Source: Anaerolineae bacterium
GTDB taxonomy: Bacteria; Chloroflexota; Anaerolineae; Aggregatilineales; Aggregatilineaceae
Reading direction: 5' to 3'
Assembly (NCBI GenBank): GCA_023382715.1
Contig: JAHDWP010000026.1
Location: 1-46,817 of the forward strand
Length of the DNA stretch: 46,817 nucleotides
Part shown: one piece after another, positions 35,368-44,233 of the stretch
How positions within the stretch are numbered: position 1 is the stretch's first letter
How the letters are laid out: the number at the start of each line of letters is the position of its first letter
Notes under the pieces: model-generated
Told to the model about the DNA's origin: nothing
The model's input: the letters and a program-made list of their open reading frames with translations, nothing else
Databases searched by the model: none
Program-made: the position numbers and the translations under genes

Positions 35368-36345
35368 ATGCGCATCCGCGACTACCGGCCCGACGACGAC
35401 CCCGCGCTGATGATCCTGGAGCGCCTCAGCCCGCGCGGGCTGCCGGAACCATTCGTCCACTATCGCCGGCGGTTCATTGACCGCGCGGCCCTGTTCGCCG
35501 AGCATTACCTTCTGGTCGCCGAGGAGGGCGGTGAGGTGATCGGCTGCCTCGCGGTCGGCCTCAAGCAGACGCATATCGGCGGGCAGCCGGTGCGCCTGGG
35601 GTACGTCTTCGATGCGCGGACGCACCCCGCACGGCGGCGGCAGGGCATCGGCTCGGCGCTGGTCTCGGCGCTGGACGAGGCCTTGCGGGAGCGCGGAGCG
35701 GACGGCGTCTACGGCCATATTGTCGCCTCGAATGTGGCCTCGCTGCACCTGTTCGCCAAGTGCGGCTACCAGCGGCTGCGCCAGTTGATCCTGCTGACCT
35801 TTCAGCCTGTCCCGGCGGTGATTCCCCCGGAATGGATGCCGCGCCACGTGGCCGACTTCCTGGCCGACCAGGAGCGCGTGCGCGCCGCCCATGCCGCGCG
35901 CGACCTGTACGTCCCGGAGGTCGCGGCGCGCCTGGCCGAGTACGATTTCGAGCGGTGGAGCGTTGACCTGGGCGATGGGCAGTGCGCCGGGCTGAGCGTC
36001 TTCGACCAGAGCCACGTCTTTCAGCAGTGGCCCGCCGACCTGCCCTTCCCTTCGCCGGAAACGATGCGCGCGCGGCGGCAGGCCAGCCTGCGCCTGTTCG
36101 ACGAGGTGGGGGGGCAGCACCCGGCCCTGCTGCGGGCCATCTTCGACACGCTGCGCGACCAGGCGGTCGCCGCGCGGGTGAGCAAGCTGTCGCTGCTGCT
36201 CGACCGGGCAGATCGCGTGCCCGCTTTCCTGTTCGCCGAGGCGGTGGCGCAGATGGATTACTGGATGGTCTTCAAGCGCCTGAACCCAGACTGGGTGCCG
36301 CGCTGGCAGGACGCCCCGATCTACGTGGACACGCGCGAGCTGTAG
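35368..36345 (+). CDS. GNAT-family N-acetyltransferase
   Basis: A 325-residue protein. Residues 1-150 form a GNAT domain: MRIRDYRPDDDPALMILERL start, strand LGYVFDARTHP, acetyl-CoA loop RRRQGIGSAL at 89-98, and ASNVASLHLFAKCGYQR in motif B. The C-terminal 170 residues form a second, less conserved domain with a GNAT-like course (CAGLSVFDQSHVFQQWPADL, KLSLLLDRADRVPAFL), so this may be a tandem GNAT. Substrate is unknown. The start is the ATG immediately before the domain; no strong ribosome site is visible. The following kinase gene has its own promoter. Confidence 0.88.
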   Translation: MRIRDYRPDDDPALMILERLSPRGLPEPFVHYRRRFIDRAALFAEHYLLVAEEGGEVIGCLAVGLKQTHIGGQPVRLGYVFDARTHPARRRQGIGSALVSALDEALRERGADGVYGHIVASNVASLHLFAKCGYQRLRQLILLTFQPVPAVIPPEWMPRHVADFLADQERVRAAHAARDLYVPEVAARLAEYDFERWSVDLGDGQCAGLSVFDQSHVFQQWPADLPFPSPETMRARRQASLRLFDEVGGQHPALLRAIFDTLRDQAVAARVSKLSLLLDRADRVPAFLFAEAVAQMDYWMVFKRLNPDWVPRWQDAPIYVDTREL

Positions 36346-36434
36346 GGCGGCGCTCGCGCCGGGCCGCCCGTGAATTCCGCGTGAAAAATGCCGGGCATCG
36401 GCTGAATGACGGATCAGAGCGTGCCGCTTGCCAC

Positions 36435-36463
36435 TTGGCCTGCCGCCGCAGAATCCATATACT
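36435..36463 (+). promoter_or_regulatory. promoter of the SUMF1-linked kinase
   Basis: TTGGCC, 17-bp spacer, TATACT, 40 bp before the ATG. Confidence 0.6.
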
Positions 36464-36503
36464 GCACGTAATTTGCACCGATGCGTCTCGCATAGGGGGC
36501 CGC

Positions 36504-39500
36504 ATGACGCTGCAAGACCTCACCGGGCAGATTTTCGGGCAATACGAGCTGCGCCAGTTGATCGGCGTGGGCGGCATGGGCGCCGTCTACCGCGGCTTCC
36601 AGGCGAACCTGGAGCGCGAGGTGGCGATCAAGGTGCTCTCCACGGCGCTCGCCAGCGAGACGGGGTACATTGAGCGCTTCTATCGCGAAGCCAAGACCGC
36701 CGCCGCGCTGGAGCATGCCCACATCGTGCCCGTCTACGATTACGGCATTCAGCGCGACATCAGCTATGTGATCATGCGCCTGCTCGCCGGCGGCACGCTG
36801 GCCGAGCGGGTGCGCTTCTGCCTGGAGCGCGAGCGCTCGCTGCCCGCTCCCAGCGAAGTCGGGGAATTACTGCGCCAGGTCGCCAGCGCCCTCGATTACG
36901 CGCACAGCCAGGGCGTCATTCACCGCGACATCAAGCCCTCCAACATCATGTTCGACAACCAGGGCAACGCCTACCTGGTGGACTTCGGTATCGCCAAGCT
37001 GATGGAGGCGACCAGCTCGCTGACCGGCACCGGCGTGGCGATGGGCACGCCGATCTACATGCCGCCGGAGCAGTGGCGCTCCGAGAATCTGACACCCGCT
37101 GCCGACCAGTACGCGCTGGCGGCGACGGTCTACGGTCTGCTGACCGGCCGTGCGCCCTACGAGGCCAGCACACCCTTCGGCCTGATGCACAAGCACCTCA
37201 ACGAGACGCCCACGCCGGTGCACCTGCGCCGTCCGGGGCTGCCGGAGTCGGCCAGCGCGGTGCTGGAACGGGCGCTGGCCAAAGCGCCGGGCGACCGCTT
37301 CGCCACTGTGACCGCCTTTGCCCAGGCGTATACGAGCGCCATCGCCGGGAGCGAGGGCAAGCCGACCGGTTTCTTCACGGTTAAGCTGCCGGAGAGCGCT
37401 CGCCAGGAGGGGCCGCCCCGGACGCCCTCTTCGCCGCGACCGCCCACACCATCATCGGGCGGCGCGCCACGCGGCGCACCGCCGCCCTCAGAGCCGTCGC
37501 TGCCGGCCATGCCGACGGGCGCGGGCAAGCCAATCCACAGAAGTCCGGTGGTCTGGGCGCTGGCCCTGGGCCTGGTCGCAGCGCTGGCGGTGATCGGCTT
37601 CCTGGTGCTGGGCCAGGGGGGAGACGGTGGGGCAAAAACGCCGGCCCCCGGTGACCTGACGGGGACTGCGCTCGTCGCCGTGCCGACGCCCACCGAGACG
37701 CCGACCGTGCCCGCCCTGGTGACAGCAACTCCGCTGCCCTCCAAGACGCCCGAACCGACGGCGACGCCGGAACCGACGGAGACGCCGGAACCGACGGAAA
37801 CCGTTACCGCGACGGACACCGTAACGGCCACTGCGACGGACACGCTGCAACCGACGGAGACGCCAACGGTCGCGGTGGGGCTGATCGTGCTCTCGCCAAC
37901 CTACACGCCAAGCGATACGCCTGCTCCGACCGACACGCCGACGCCATCACGCACGCCCCGGCCCGCCGCCACGCCCTGGCCGACGCGCACACCTAGCAGC
38001 ACGCCTGCGCCGACCGACACGCTGACGCCATCACGCACGCCCCGGCCCGCCGCCACGCCCTGGCCGACGCGCACACCTAGCAGCACGCCTGCGCCGACCG
38101 ACACGCTGACGCCATCACGCACGCCCCGGCCTGCCGCCACGCCCTGGCCGACGCGTACTGCGCCGACAGGTACGCGAACGCCCACAGCGACGCGCACGCC
38201 CACAGCGACGCGCACGCCGACACCGAGCGAGCGTTGGGGCATGACCGTTGAGAACGCGGCGGATGCAGCCTGGAGATGGGAAGAGGTGATTCTGGCGGCG
38301 TGGCTAAACCCCTCGGCAAACCACGCCCGTTACCTGTTGCGCCTGACACAGGTTGAGACCTTTGTGGGTACGTGTGAATACAGCAAGATGGGTTTCGGCC
38401 CTACTACGTTCACCCTGAGGCGTTACCGGGTACGGGTGACCGCGAGCATCACCGACTTGAGCAACCGGGCGTTGCTTGCAACGGAGACTTTCACCACTGG
38501 CTCATTGGGCGAGTGTCCTTCGTTTGTCACCCACTTCGAAAACGAGACCAGCCGGGACGATTACTACCCGCCGGATAGGGCGCTGTTTGAGACATGGTTC
38601 TCGCGTGTCATGGGCGGCAACATGACCGGCCTGGCGACCATCACGCCCACGCCAACAGCTACTTTTACGCGCACGCCAACCCCGGAAGGGGCAGAGGATG
38701 CCTTCGTGGTCGTGACTTCGCCAGCAGGAGCAGAGGTGCGCTCCGAGCCAGGGCGCGAGGGGGCTGTACTGGGTCGAGTTGAGCACGGCGATGGGCTGGC
38801 CGTGACAGGTCGCACGGCTGATCAGAGATACTTCCAGGTCCAGTTCCAGGGTCAGCTTGGCTGGGTCTTCTGGACGTATGTGGAGTTTGAGGGCGACCTG
38901 GAGACTGTGCCTGTCGTGGTGCCAGGAGCGGGGCTGGTCGCCACCAACACGCCCAGGCCCGCCGCCACGCCCTGGCCGACGCGCACGCCGACGCCCACCC
39001 CCCGGCCAGTGGCATACCCTGCCGGCGCGCCCAACGCGGACTGGACGCCGATTGTGCGCGAGTTCAATGGCCTGCCGATGGTCTACGTGCCCGCCGGATG
39101 CTTCGTGATGGGCAGCACCGACCCGCAGATTGATGCGGCGCTCGAACAGTGCAGAGCGGACTATGGCCCGTGCGAGCGAGACTGGTTCACGGATGAGAAA
39201 CCCCGCTCTGAGGTCTGCCTGGATGCCTTCTGGATCGGGCAGACTGAGGTGACGAACGCGCAGTATCAGGCTTGCGTGCAGGCAGGCGCTTGCAGCCCGC
39301 TGAAGGACAGGCGTTACGCAGGGAACGCCGACCATCCCGTCGTGTCTGTGGACTGGTTTCAGGCGCGCGACTACGCCGCGTGGGTGGGCGGAGCGTTGCC
39401 CAGCGAGGCGCAGTGGGAATACGCCGCGCGCGGGCCGCAGGGCTTGCAGTACCCCTGGGGCGAGGAATTTGACGGCAACCGAGCCAATTACTGCGACGTG

Positions 39501-41138
39501 AACTGTGTGAACGGATGGCGCTATGCTGCCTACAACGATGGATACGCGCAGACCGCGCCGGTGGGGAGCTTTCCAGCGGGCGCATCATGGGTTGGGGCGC
39601 TCGATCTGAGTGGCAATGCGTGGGAGTGGACCAGCACTCTCTACCGGGAGTATCCTTACCGTGCCGGCGACGGGCGTGAGGACCCGGCAAGTGCCGGTTG
39701 GGGGCGGGTGCTGCGCGGCGGCTCGTGGACCGATGGGCGGTTCAACGCGCGCGCCACTGACCGCCTCTGGCTACAACCGTCCACCACAGACTTCCACTAT
39801 GGCTTTCGGATCGTGATGGCCGAGAGCGGCCCCGCGCCGGACGCCGGAGCGGTTGAGACTGCGTCGGAACCAACCGGCGTGATGCTGCGCGTGTGGGGTC
39901 AGCAAACGCCGCTGCGCGCGGCCCCTACGGCCGGCGCTGCCGAAATCGCCCGGCTGTCCGCGGGAATCCAGCTGGAGATTCTTGGCAGGAACGCTGAGGC
40001 GAACTACTTCCTGGTGTCGTATCAAGGGCAGCAAGGGTGGGTGCGGCTATCCTACGTCTCTATCCTGGGCGATCTCAGCGCCGTGCCGGTGGTCGAAATG
40101 GAGGCGGAGGCGGAGGGTGTGCTGGCGCTGGTTGGGCCGCGCGCGGTGATCATCTATGCTGCGCCAGACCTGTATGCGGACAGGCTTGAGACGGTCGAGA
40201 ACGTGGAGCTACCGGTCACCGGGCGCACGGCGGATGGCGGGTGGTATCGCGTCGAGTGGCAGGGGCGCGAGGCGTGGATCGTCAACAGCTACTACCTGCG
40301 AGTACAGGGCGATAAGAGCACCATTCCGGTGGTCGAAGTGGAGGCGGAGGAGGAAGTTGCACCCACGCTAACCGCCGCCAATACGTTCCTCGGCGTCATC
40401 CTGCAGGCAGATTTCTCTGGCCCAATCAGCGAATTCTCCACAGCAGCTGAAGGCTGGTATGTCAGCAGGACGTGGGGCACCCCTGTAATATGTGTGCGGG
40501 CACCATCTGATACGTCCAGGCGCTTGGTATTGGACATGCCGGCAACACTAGGTGACTATCTGGTCGAAACCGAGGTGCGCTTCGTCAGCCCGTTCGGCCG
40601 TTTGGCCCTGCTGACGCGTCTCGACTCTTCAGGCGCTGGCTATCGTCACGAAATGGAATTGACCCCAACTGACAGAACTGTGCGCCAGTACTACTACCCT
40701 CCTTCAGGTGACCTTGGCAGTTTGAGCGGATATGCGACGACGGCCACACAGCATATCTTGCGCGCCGAAGTGCAGGGTGACACCATCCGCACTTATCTGG
40801 ACGGAAGGCTCGTAGGTGCTGCCACTGATCCTAATCGCTCGGCAGGTTCTGTAGCGGTTGAGGTTGGCCCTAACACTCGTATATGCATTTTCCAACTGAC
40901 TGTACGGTCTTTGCACAGTTCACCCGAAGCAATGCGTAATGCGCAGATAGCAGAGGCAATGAGAGACGCCAATCTACGGAGCGGTCCAGGGACTGACTAT
41001 CGAATTGTGGGTGAGGTATCTGCGGGCGATCGGCTGTTTATCATGGAATGGAGTCTCGACCGCTCCTGGGCATACGTTCGTACTGATCGCGACTACTCTC
41101 ACGCCTGGATCTGGACAAAACTGATTCGCGAGCAGTAG
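36504..41138 (+). CDS. Ser/Thr protein kinase with SH3, SUMF1-like and LamG-like extracellular domains
   Basis: 1,544 residues. The cytoplasmic kinase (about 14-275) is complete: GVGGMGAV at 21-28, Lys43, HRDIKPSN from His140, DFG from Asp160. One membrane helix (about 348-370) follows a Pro-rich linker, then Thr-Pro repeats and an unassigned domain of about 140 residues. Outside lie SH3 1 (731-807), an FGE-sulfatase/SUMF1-like domain (845-1105, MVYVPAGCFVMGS to VLRGGSWTDG and YGFRIVM), SH3 2 and 3 (1126-1198, 1208-1278), a LamG-like sandwich (about 1293-1470) and SH3 4 (1478-1544). The block after RGGSW lacks the Cys pair of true formylglycine-generating enzymes, so it is probably a binding fold. 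The DNA from about 40370 on is visibly less GC-rich, suggesting later acquisition of the last domains. AGGGGG precedes the ATG. Confidence 0.93.
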   Translation: MTLQDLTGQIFGQYELRQLIGVGGMGAVYRGFQANLEREVAIKVLSTALASETGYIERFYREAKTAAALEHAHIVPVYDYGIQRDISYVIMRLLAGGTLAERVRFCLERERSLPAPSEVGELLRQVASALDYAHSQGVIHRDIKPSNIMFDNQGNAYLVDFGIAKLMEATSSLTGTGVAMGTPIYMPPEQWRSENLTPAADQYALAATVYGLLTGRAPYEASTPFGLMHKHLNETPTPVHLRRPGLPESASAVLERALAKAPGDRFATVTAFAQAYTSAIAGSEGKPTGFFTVKLPESARQEGPPRTPSSPRPPTPSSGGAPRGAPPPSEPSLPAMPTGAGKPIHRSPVVWALALGLVAALAVIGFLVLGQGGDGGAKTPAPGDLTGTALVAVPTPTETPTVPALVTATPLPSKTPEPTATPEPTETPEPTETVTATDTVTATATDTLQPTETPTVAVGLIVLSPTYTPSDTPAPTDTPTPSRTPRPAATPWPTRTPSSTPAPTDTLTPSRTPRPAATPWPTRTPSSTPAPTDTLTPSRTPRPAATPWPTRTAPTGTRTPTATRTPTATRTPTPSERWGMTVENAADAAWRWEEVILAAWLNPSANHARYLLRLTQVETFVGTCEYSKMGFGPTTFTLRRYRVRVTASITDLSNRALLATETFTTGSLGECPSFVTHFENETSRDDYYPPDRALFETWFSRVMGGNMTGLATITPTPTATFTRTPTPEGAEDAFVVVTSPAGAEVRSEPGREGAVLGRVEHGDGLAVTGRTADQRYFQVQFQGQLGWVFWTYVEFEGDLETVPVVVPGAGLVATNTPRPAATPWPTRTPTPTPRPVAYPAGAPNADWTPIVREFNGLPMVYVPAGCFVMGSTDPQIDAALEQCRADYGPCERDWFTDEKPRSEVCLDAFWIGQTEVTNAQYQACVQAGACSPLKDRRYAGNADHPVVSVDWFQARDYAAWVGGALPSEAQWEYAARGPQGLQYPWGEEFDGNRANYCDVNCVNGWRYAAYNDGYAQTAPVGSFPAGASWVGALDLSGNAWEWTSTLYREYPYRAGDGREDPASAGWGRVLRGGSWTDGRFNARATDRLWLQPSTTDFHYGFRIVMAESGPAPDAGAVETASEPTGVMLRVWGQQTPLRAAPTAGAAEIARLSAGIQLEILGRNAEANYFLVSYQGQQGWVRLSYVSILGDLSAVPVVEMEAEAEGVLALVGPRAVIIYAAPDLYADRLETVENVELPVTGRTADGGWYRVEWQGREAWIVNSYYLRVQGDKSTIPVVEVEAEEEVAPTLTAANTFLGVILQADFSGPISEFSTAAEGWYVSRTWGTPVICVRAPSDTSRRLVLDMPATLGDYLVETEVRFVSPFGRLALLTRLDSSGAGYRHEMELTPTDRTVRQYYYPPSGDLGSLSGYATTATQHILRAEVQGDTIRTYLDGRLVGAATDPNRSAGSVAVEVGPNTRICIFQLTVRSLHSSPEAMRNAQIAEAMRDANLRSGPGTDYRIVGEVSAGDRLFIMEWSLDRSWAYVRTDRDYSHAWIWTKLIREQ
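37920..38157 (+). repeat. 84-bp in-frame tandem repeat in the kinase linker
   Basis: Nearly three units with starts at 37920, 38004 and 38088, each encoding a 28-residue Thr/Pro/Arg-rich stretch (TPSRTPRPAATPWPTRT is its centre). A single RPAATPWPTRT unit recurs at about 38955-38990, before the SUMF1-like domain. Confidence 0.9.
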
Positions 41139-41165
41139 ATCGGTTGTTGTGTGTTTCGGAGCAAC

Positions 41166-41195
41166 GCGGCTCCCACATGGGAGCCGCTTCGTTTT
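41166..41195 (+). terminator. terminator between converging kinase and miaB genes
   Basis: GCGGCTCCC, loop ACAT, GGGAGCCGC, then TTCGTTTT on the plus strand. It may also slow minus-strand transcripts from miaB, though the T-tract there is poor. Confidence 0.8.
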
Positions 41196-41208
41196 CCTGG
41201 GGAACGCC

Positions 41209-42633
41209 TCAGTGCCAGTTCAGCGCGCCGGGCGAGGTCGCCTCGACAGAGGCGGGCGAGGTCGGCGCGCGATCAGCGTCCACCAGCCGCGCCTGCATAC
41301 TCCAGGGGCCGGTCCACGTCACCTGCACCTGGGCAAGCTGCCCGCGCCAGTCGCGCGAGTCGTCGCCGAAGAAGACCAGCTTGTTCTGCGGGGTGCGCCC
41401 GCGCCACTTGCCCTTCACCTGATCCTCGACCAGCACCTCGACCGTCTGCCCCAAATACTGCCGGTTGATCTCGGCGACGACCTGCTCCTGCAGTGCTTCC
41501 AGCGTAGCGAGTCGGCGCTTTTTCTCTTCGGCGGGCACGTCGTCGGGCATTGTGCGCGCGCTGACCGTGTGCGGGCGCGGGCTGTAGCGGGCCAGGTGCA
41601 CCTTGTCCAGCTTGAGGTCGGCCAGCAGGTCGTAGGTCTCCTGGAACTGCGCCTCTGTCTCGCCGGGGAAGCCGACGATCACATCGCAGTGAATGGCCAC
41701 GCCGGGGATGCGCGCCCGGATGCGCGCTACCAGGTCGCGGTACTGCCCGGCGGTGTAGCCGCGCCGCATCCGCGCCAGCACCTCGTCGCTGCCCGCCTGC
41801 ACAGGCACCTCGATCTGCGGCATCACGCGCGGCAGCCCGGCCACTGCATCCAGCAATTCATCGGTCATCCAGTTGGGATGGCTGGTTAGGAAACGGATGC
41901 GCTGGAGACCCTCCTGCTCGGCAGCGTCGTGCACGATGCGCAGCAGCGCCGAGAGATTCGGGCCGTCGGACACGTCCTTGCCGTAGCGATCCACGATCTG
42001 CCCCAGCAGCGTCACTTCGCGCACGCCCTGGCGGGCCAGGCTGCGCACGTGCCCGACGATCTCGCCGACCGGGCGCGACTTCTCGACGCCGCGCCGGTAG
42101 GGGATGATGCAGAAGGTGCAGGCGTGCGAGCAGCCGTAGACGACCGGCACATGCGCGCTGACCAGCGTCCCGCGCTCGCCCTCTGGCAGCAGAATGGCGC
42201 CGGGCGCTTCGTCAACAGAGTCCTGCAGGTGATCGCGGGCGGCGCGGGCGGCGGCGTCCTGCGCGCGCGCTTCCCCTTCGGCGGCGCGCTCACCCAGAAA
42301 GGCGACCATCGGCGCGGGGTCGGACGGCGGCAGAAAGACGTCCACCTGCGGCAGTTTCTCGCGCAGCCGCAGCGGGTCCTTCACCCCGACCAGGCAGCCC
42401 ATCAGCCCGATGACCTTGCCCGGATCGGCGCGCTTGACCTGGGCCAGCTCGCGCAGCCGCCCATACGCCTTGTCTTCGGCGGACTGGCGCACCACGCACG
42501 TGTTGATCACCAGGATGTCGGCCTCGTCGTGGTCAGCGGCGGCTTGATGCCCCAGCCGCTCCAGCTCCGAGGCGAGCCGCTGCGTGTCGGCGACGTTCAT
42601 TTGGCAGCCCAGAGTCCAGATGTGGTAGCGCAT
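41209..42633 (-). CDS. miaB: tRNA-2-methylthio-N6-dimethylallyladenosine synthase (MiaB family)
   Basis: A 474-residue radical-SAM methylthiotransferase that modifies adenosine 37 of tRNAs. The N-terminal UPF0004 domain supplies Cys10, Cys46 and Cys80 for the auxiliary cluster. The radical-SAM domain has CSHACTFC (Cys168, 172, 175), and the C-terminus has a TRAM domain (YLGQTVEVLVEDQ, then GRTPQNKLVFF). An Ala-rich insert at about 115-145 separates the first two domains, longer than usual. MiaB is preferred over MtaB or RimO from the overall motif pattern and start. A GAGGGAG lies unusually far (about 14 bases) from the ATG. It follows the DUF488 gene by 39 bp on the same strand. Confidence 0.93.
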   Translation of the reverse strand: MRYHIWTLGCQMNVADTQRLASELERLGHQAAADHDEADILVINTCVVRQSAEDKAYGRLRELAQVKRADPGKVIGLMGCLVGVKDPLRLREKLPQVDVFLPPSDPAPMVAFLGERAAEGEARAQDAAARAARDHLQDSVDEAPGAILLPEGERGTLVSAHVPVVYGCSHACTFCIIPYRRGVEKSRPVGEIVGHVRSLARQGVREVTLLGQIVDRYGKDVSDGPNLSALLRIVHDAAEQEGLQRIRFLTSHPNWMTDELLDAVAGLPRVMPQIEVPVQAGSDEVLARMRRGYTAGQYRDLVARIRARIPGVAIHCDVIVGFPGETEAQFQETYDLLADLKLDKVHLARYSPRPHTVSARTMPDDVPAEEKKRRLATLEALQEQVVAEINRQYLGQTVEVLVEDQVKGKWRGRTPQNKLVFFGDDSRDWRGQLAQVQVTWTGPWSMQARLVDADRAPTSPASVEATSPGALNWH

Positions 42634-42672
42634 AGTGGGCTTCGATGTCTCCCTCAGGGTGCGGATAGAGCG

Positions 42673-43020
42673 TCAGAGTCGGGCTTGCAGGTAATCGCGC
42701 AGCGCGACAGCGTTGCTGTGCTCAACGTCGCGCGCGGCGAAGACCAGGGTGATCGTCCCGCTGCGCGCCGCTTGCAGCAGCGGCTCCCACGCCTCCGGCC
42801 TGGCGTCCAGTTCGGCCCCAAAGCGGCGGCGGAACTCGTCCCAGCGGGCCGGGTCGTGGCCGAACCACTTGCGCAGCTCCGCGCTGGGCGCAACGTCGCG
42901 CAGCCAGGCGGTCAGGTGCAGCGCGTCTTTTTTCACGCCGCGCGGCCACAGGCCGTCCACCAGGTAACGCGCGCCGTCGCCCGGCTCCGCTTGTTCGTAA
43001 GCACGCTTCAGCTTGATCAC
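42673..43020 (-). CDS. DUF488-family (YeaO-like) protein
   Basis: A 115-residue protein of a widespread family without established biochemistry. Recognised by RYLVDGLWPRGVKKDALHL, the WFGHDPARWDEFRRRF helix and the end LVFAARDVEHSNAVALRDYL. Start is GTG with GGGAGGAGC directly upstream; an ATG 12 codons earlier has no site. Likely co-transcribed with miaB. Confidence 0.9.
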   Translation of the reverse strand: MIKLKRAYEQAEPGDGARYLVDGLWPRGVKKDALHLTAWLRDVAPSAELRKWFGHDPARWDEFRRRFGAELDARPEAWEPLLQAARSGTITLVFAARDVEHSNAVALRDYLQARL

Positions 43021-43170
43021 GGTGCTCCTCCCGAGCTTCTGGCTTCGGCATACCAATAATATACAGGGATTTTAGACAAATTCGCCCCATAAGACCAGGG
43101 CGGATTCGGGGCGCGCGCAGAGGTCGTCTGGGGGCAGGGACTCTGCCCCCGGCCCCGCTGCGCGCAACTC

Positions 43171-43509
43171 TCATTCTGCGACGGGCAGGTGTTGCTCGCC
43201 GAACGTCTTGATGGCCTCGATGATCGGCAGCAGCGCCTCCCCTTTCTCGGTCAGGGCATATTCCACGCGCGGCGGGATTTCGGCGAAGGCGTGGCGCGAG
43301 ATCAGGTGGGCCGCTTCGAGCATCTTCAGGCGCTGCGAGAGCGTCTTGGGGCTGATGCCAGCCAGCGACTCTTCCAGTTCACTGAAGCGCCGGCTGCCGT
43401 GCGTCAGATCGCGCACGATCAGCAGCGTCCAGGTGTCGCCGACGAGATCGGCGGCGCGGGCGATGGGACAGTGGTCGTGAGAATGGTGAATCATGGTCGG
43501 TGATCCCAT
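43171..43509 (-). CDS. HxlR-family transcriptional regulator
   Basis: A 112-residue winged-helix repressor/activator. The domain starts CPIARAADLVGDTWTLLIVR; the Cys at this place (residue 14) is the redox or aldehyde sensor in studied relatives. The recognition region is FSELEESLAGISPKTLSQRL and the wing is PPRVEYALTEKG. A second ATG five codons in (43494) is an equally good start. It is divergent from the DoxX gene, which in this family is a common regulated partner; an inverted repeat at 43704-43744 is the likely operator. Confidence 0.92.
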   Translation of the reverse strand: MGSPTMIHHSHDHCPIARAADLVGDTWTLLIVRDLTHGSRRFSELEESLAGISPKTLSQRLKMLEAAHLISRHAFAEIPPRVEYALTEKGEALLPIIEAIKTFGEQHLPVAE

Positions 43510-43529
43510 CTGTTAAAGGGTGTCTGGTC

Positions 43530-43640
43530 AGCTCCCCTCATCCCCCAACCCCTTCTCCCTCCAGGAGGAGAAGGGGAGCAAGGCACAGGATTTCCCCTCG
43601 CCCCGGTGAGGGAGAGGGGTGCAGGGGTGAGGGGTTTCGT
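43530..43640. repeat. CCCTCTCC/GGAGAGGG-type repeat
   Basis: Two adjoining inverted segments (CCCCTTCTCCCTCC...GGAGAAGGGG and CCCCTCGCCCC...GGGAGAGGGG) belonging to the same dispersed family as at 21411 and 24640. They lie between the HxlR start and its putative operator. Confidence 0.6.
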
Positions 43641-43703
43641 ACACGCTCTTAGAGTTTCATCAGAAGATGCCTTGCGCCATTGACAGAGCGCTCTTCTCAC
43701 CAT

Positions 43704-43744
43704 TATACTTTATATTGTGAAGGAGCTTCCATACAGAAAGTATA
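43704..43744. promoter_or_regulatory. candidate HxlR operator before the DoxX gene
   Basis: TATACTTT (43704-43711) and its exact complement AAAGTATA (43737-43744), centres 33 bp apart (about three helical turns), in the only AT-rich part of the divergent gap. TTGTGA (43715-43720) and TATAAG (43741-43746) could form a weak DoxX promoter overlapping it. Confidence 0.5.
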
Positions 43745-43783
43745 AGTATGGCAGCCTGACGTTAAATCACCTGGAGGAGACAC

Positions 43784-44173
43784 ATGACAGACGCACTCTT
43801 TCTCATTGGTCGGATCGTGTTTGGTCTGTTCTTTCTGCACAACGTATCGAACCACTTCCTGAATCTCAAGGCGATGACGGGCTACAGCCGCTCAAAGGGC
43901 GTCCCGATGCCGGCGCTGGCCACCCTGGGGACAGGGGCGATGATGCTCGTAGGCGCGCTGAGTATCATCACCGGCCTGTACCCCGGTGTAGGCGCCGCTT
44001 TGCTGGTGGCTTTCCTGGTCCCCACCGCCTTCATCATGCACAACTTCTGGGCGATGAGCGATCCCCAGGCCCGCGCGATGGAGAAGATACATTTCGGCAA
44101 AGACCTGGCCCTGGCAGCGTCGGCGCTCATGTTCCTGGCCATCCCGGAACCCTGGGCGTTGTCGCTGGCCTAA
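43784..44173 (+). CDS. DoxX-family membrane protein
   Basis: A 129-residue protein with four hydrophobic helices. Family marks are LIGRIVFGLFFLHNVSNHF at the start, a central GTGAMMLVGALSIITGL and HNFWAMSDPQARAMEKIHFG. DoxX relatives act at the membrane in redox or thiol-stress responses; the exact reaction is not established. GGAGGAG lies six bases from the ATG. Control by the divergent HxlR regulator is likely from layout. Confidence 0.9.
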   Translation: MTDALFLIGRIVFGLFFLHNVSNHFLNLKAMTGYSRSKGVPMPALATLGTGAMMLVGALSIITGLYPGVGAALLVAFLVPTAFIMHNFWAMSDPQARAMEKIHFGKDLALAASALMFLAIPEPWALSLA

Positions 44174-44191
44174 ACAGCGCGCAACAACAGG

Positions 44192-44227
44192 CAGAGGCCG
44201 CAGCGCACTCCGCGCAGGCGGCCTCTG
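44192..44227. terminator. shared hairpin between converging DoxX and kinase genes
   Basis: A 10-bp stem CAGAGGCCGC/GCGGCCTCTG with an inner GCGC/GCGC stem. Flanks are only mildly T-rich on either strand, so it would be a weak bidirectional terminator. Confidence 0.55.
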
Positions 44228-44233
44228 TGGTCT

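Noticed and set aside
35982-36503. In-frame extension of the SUMF1-linked kinase towards the GNAT gene
   Set aside because: The extension overlaps the GNAT coding region in another frame and lacks similarity. AGGGGG before the ATG at 36504 and a promoter at 36435 fix the start.
37920-38157. CRISPR array
   Set aside because: Unit length 84 bp, contiguous, in frame and coding for a Thr-Pro linker.
39039-39821. Active formylglycine-generating enzyme
   Set aside because: The fold is present, but the Cys pair after RGGSW required for the chemistry is missing; no sulfatase gene is nearby.
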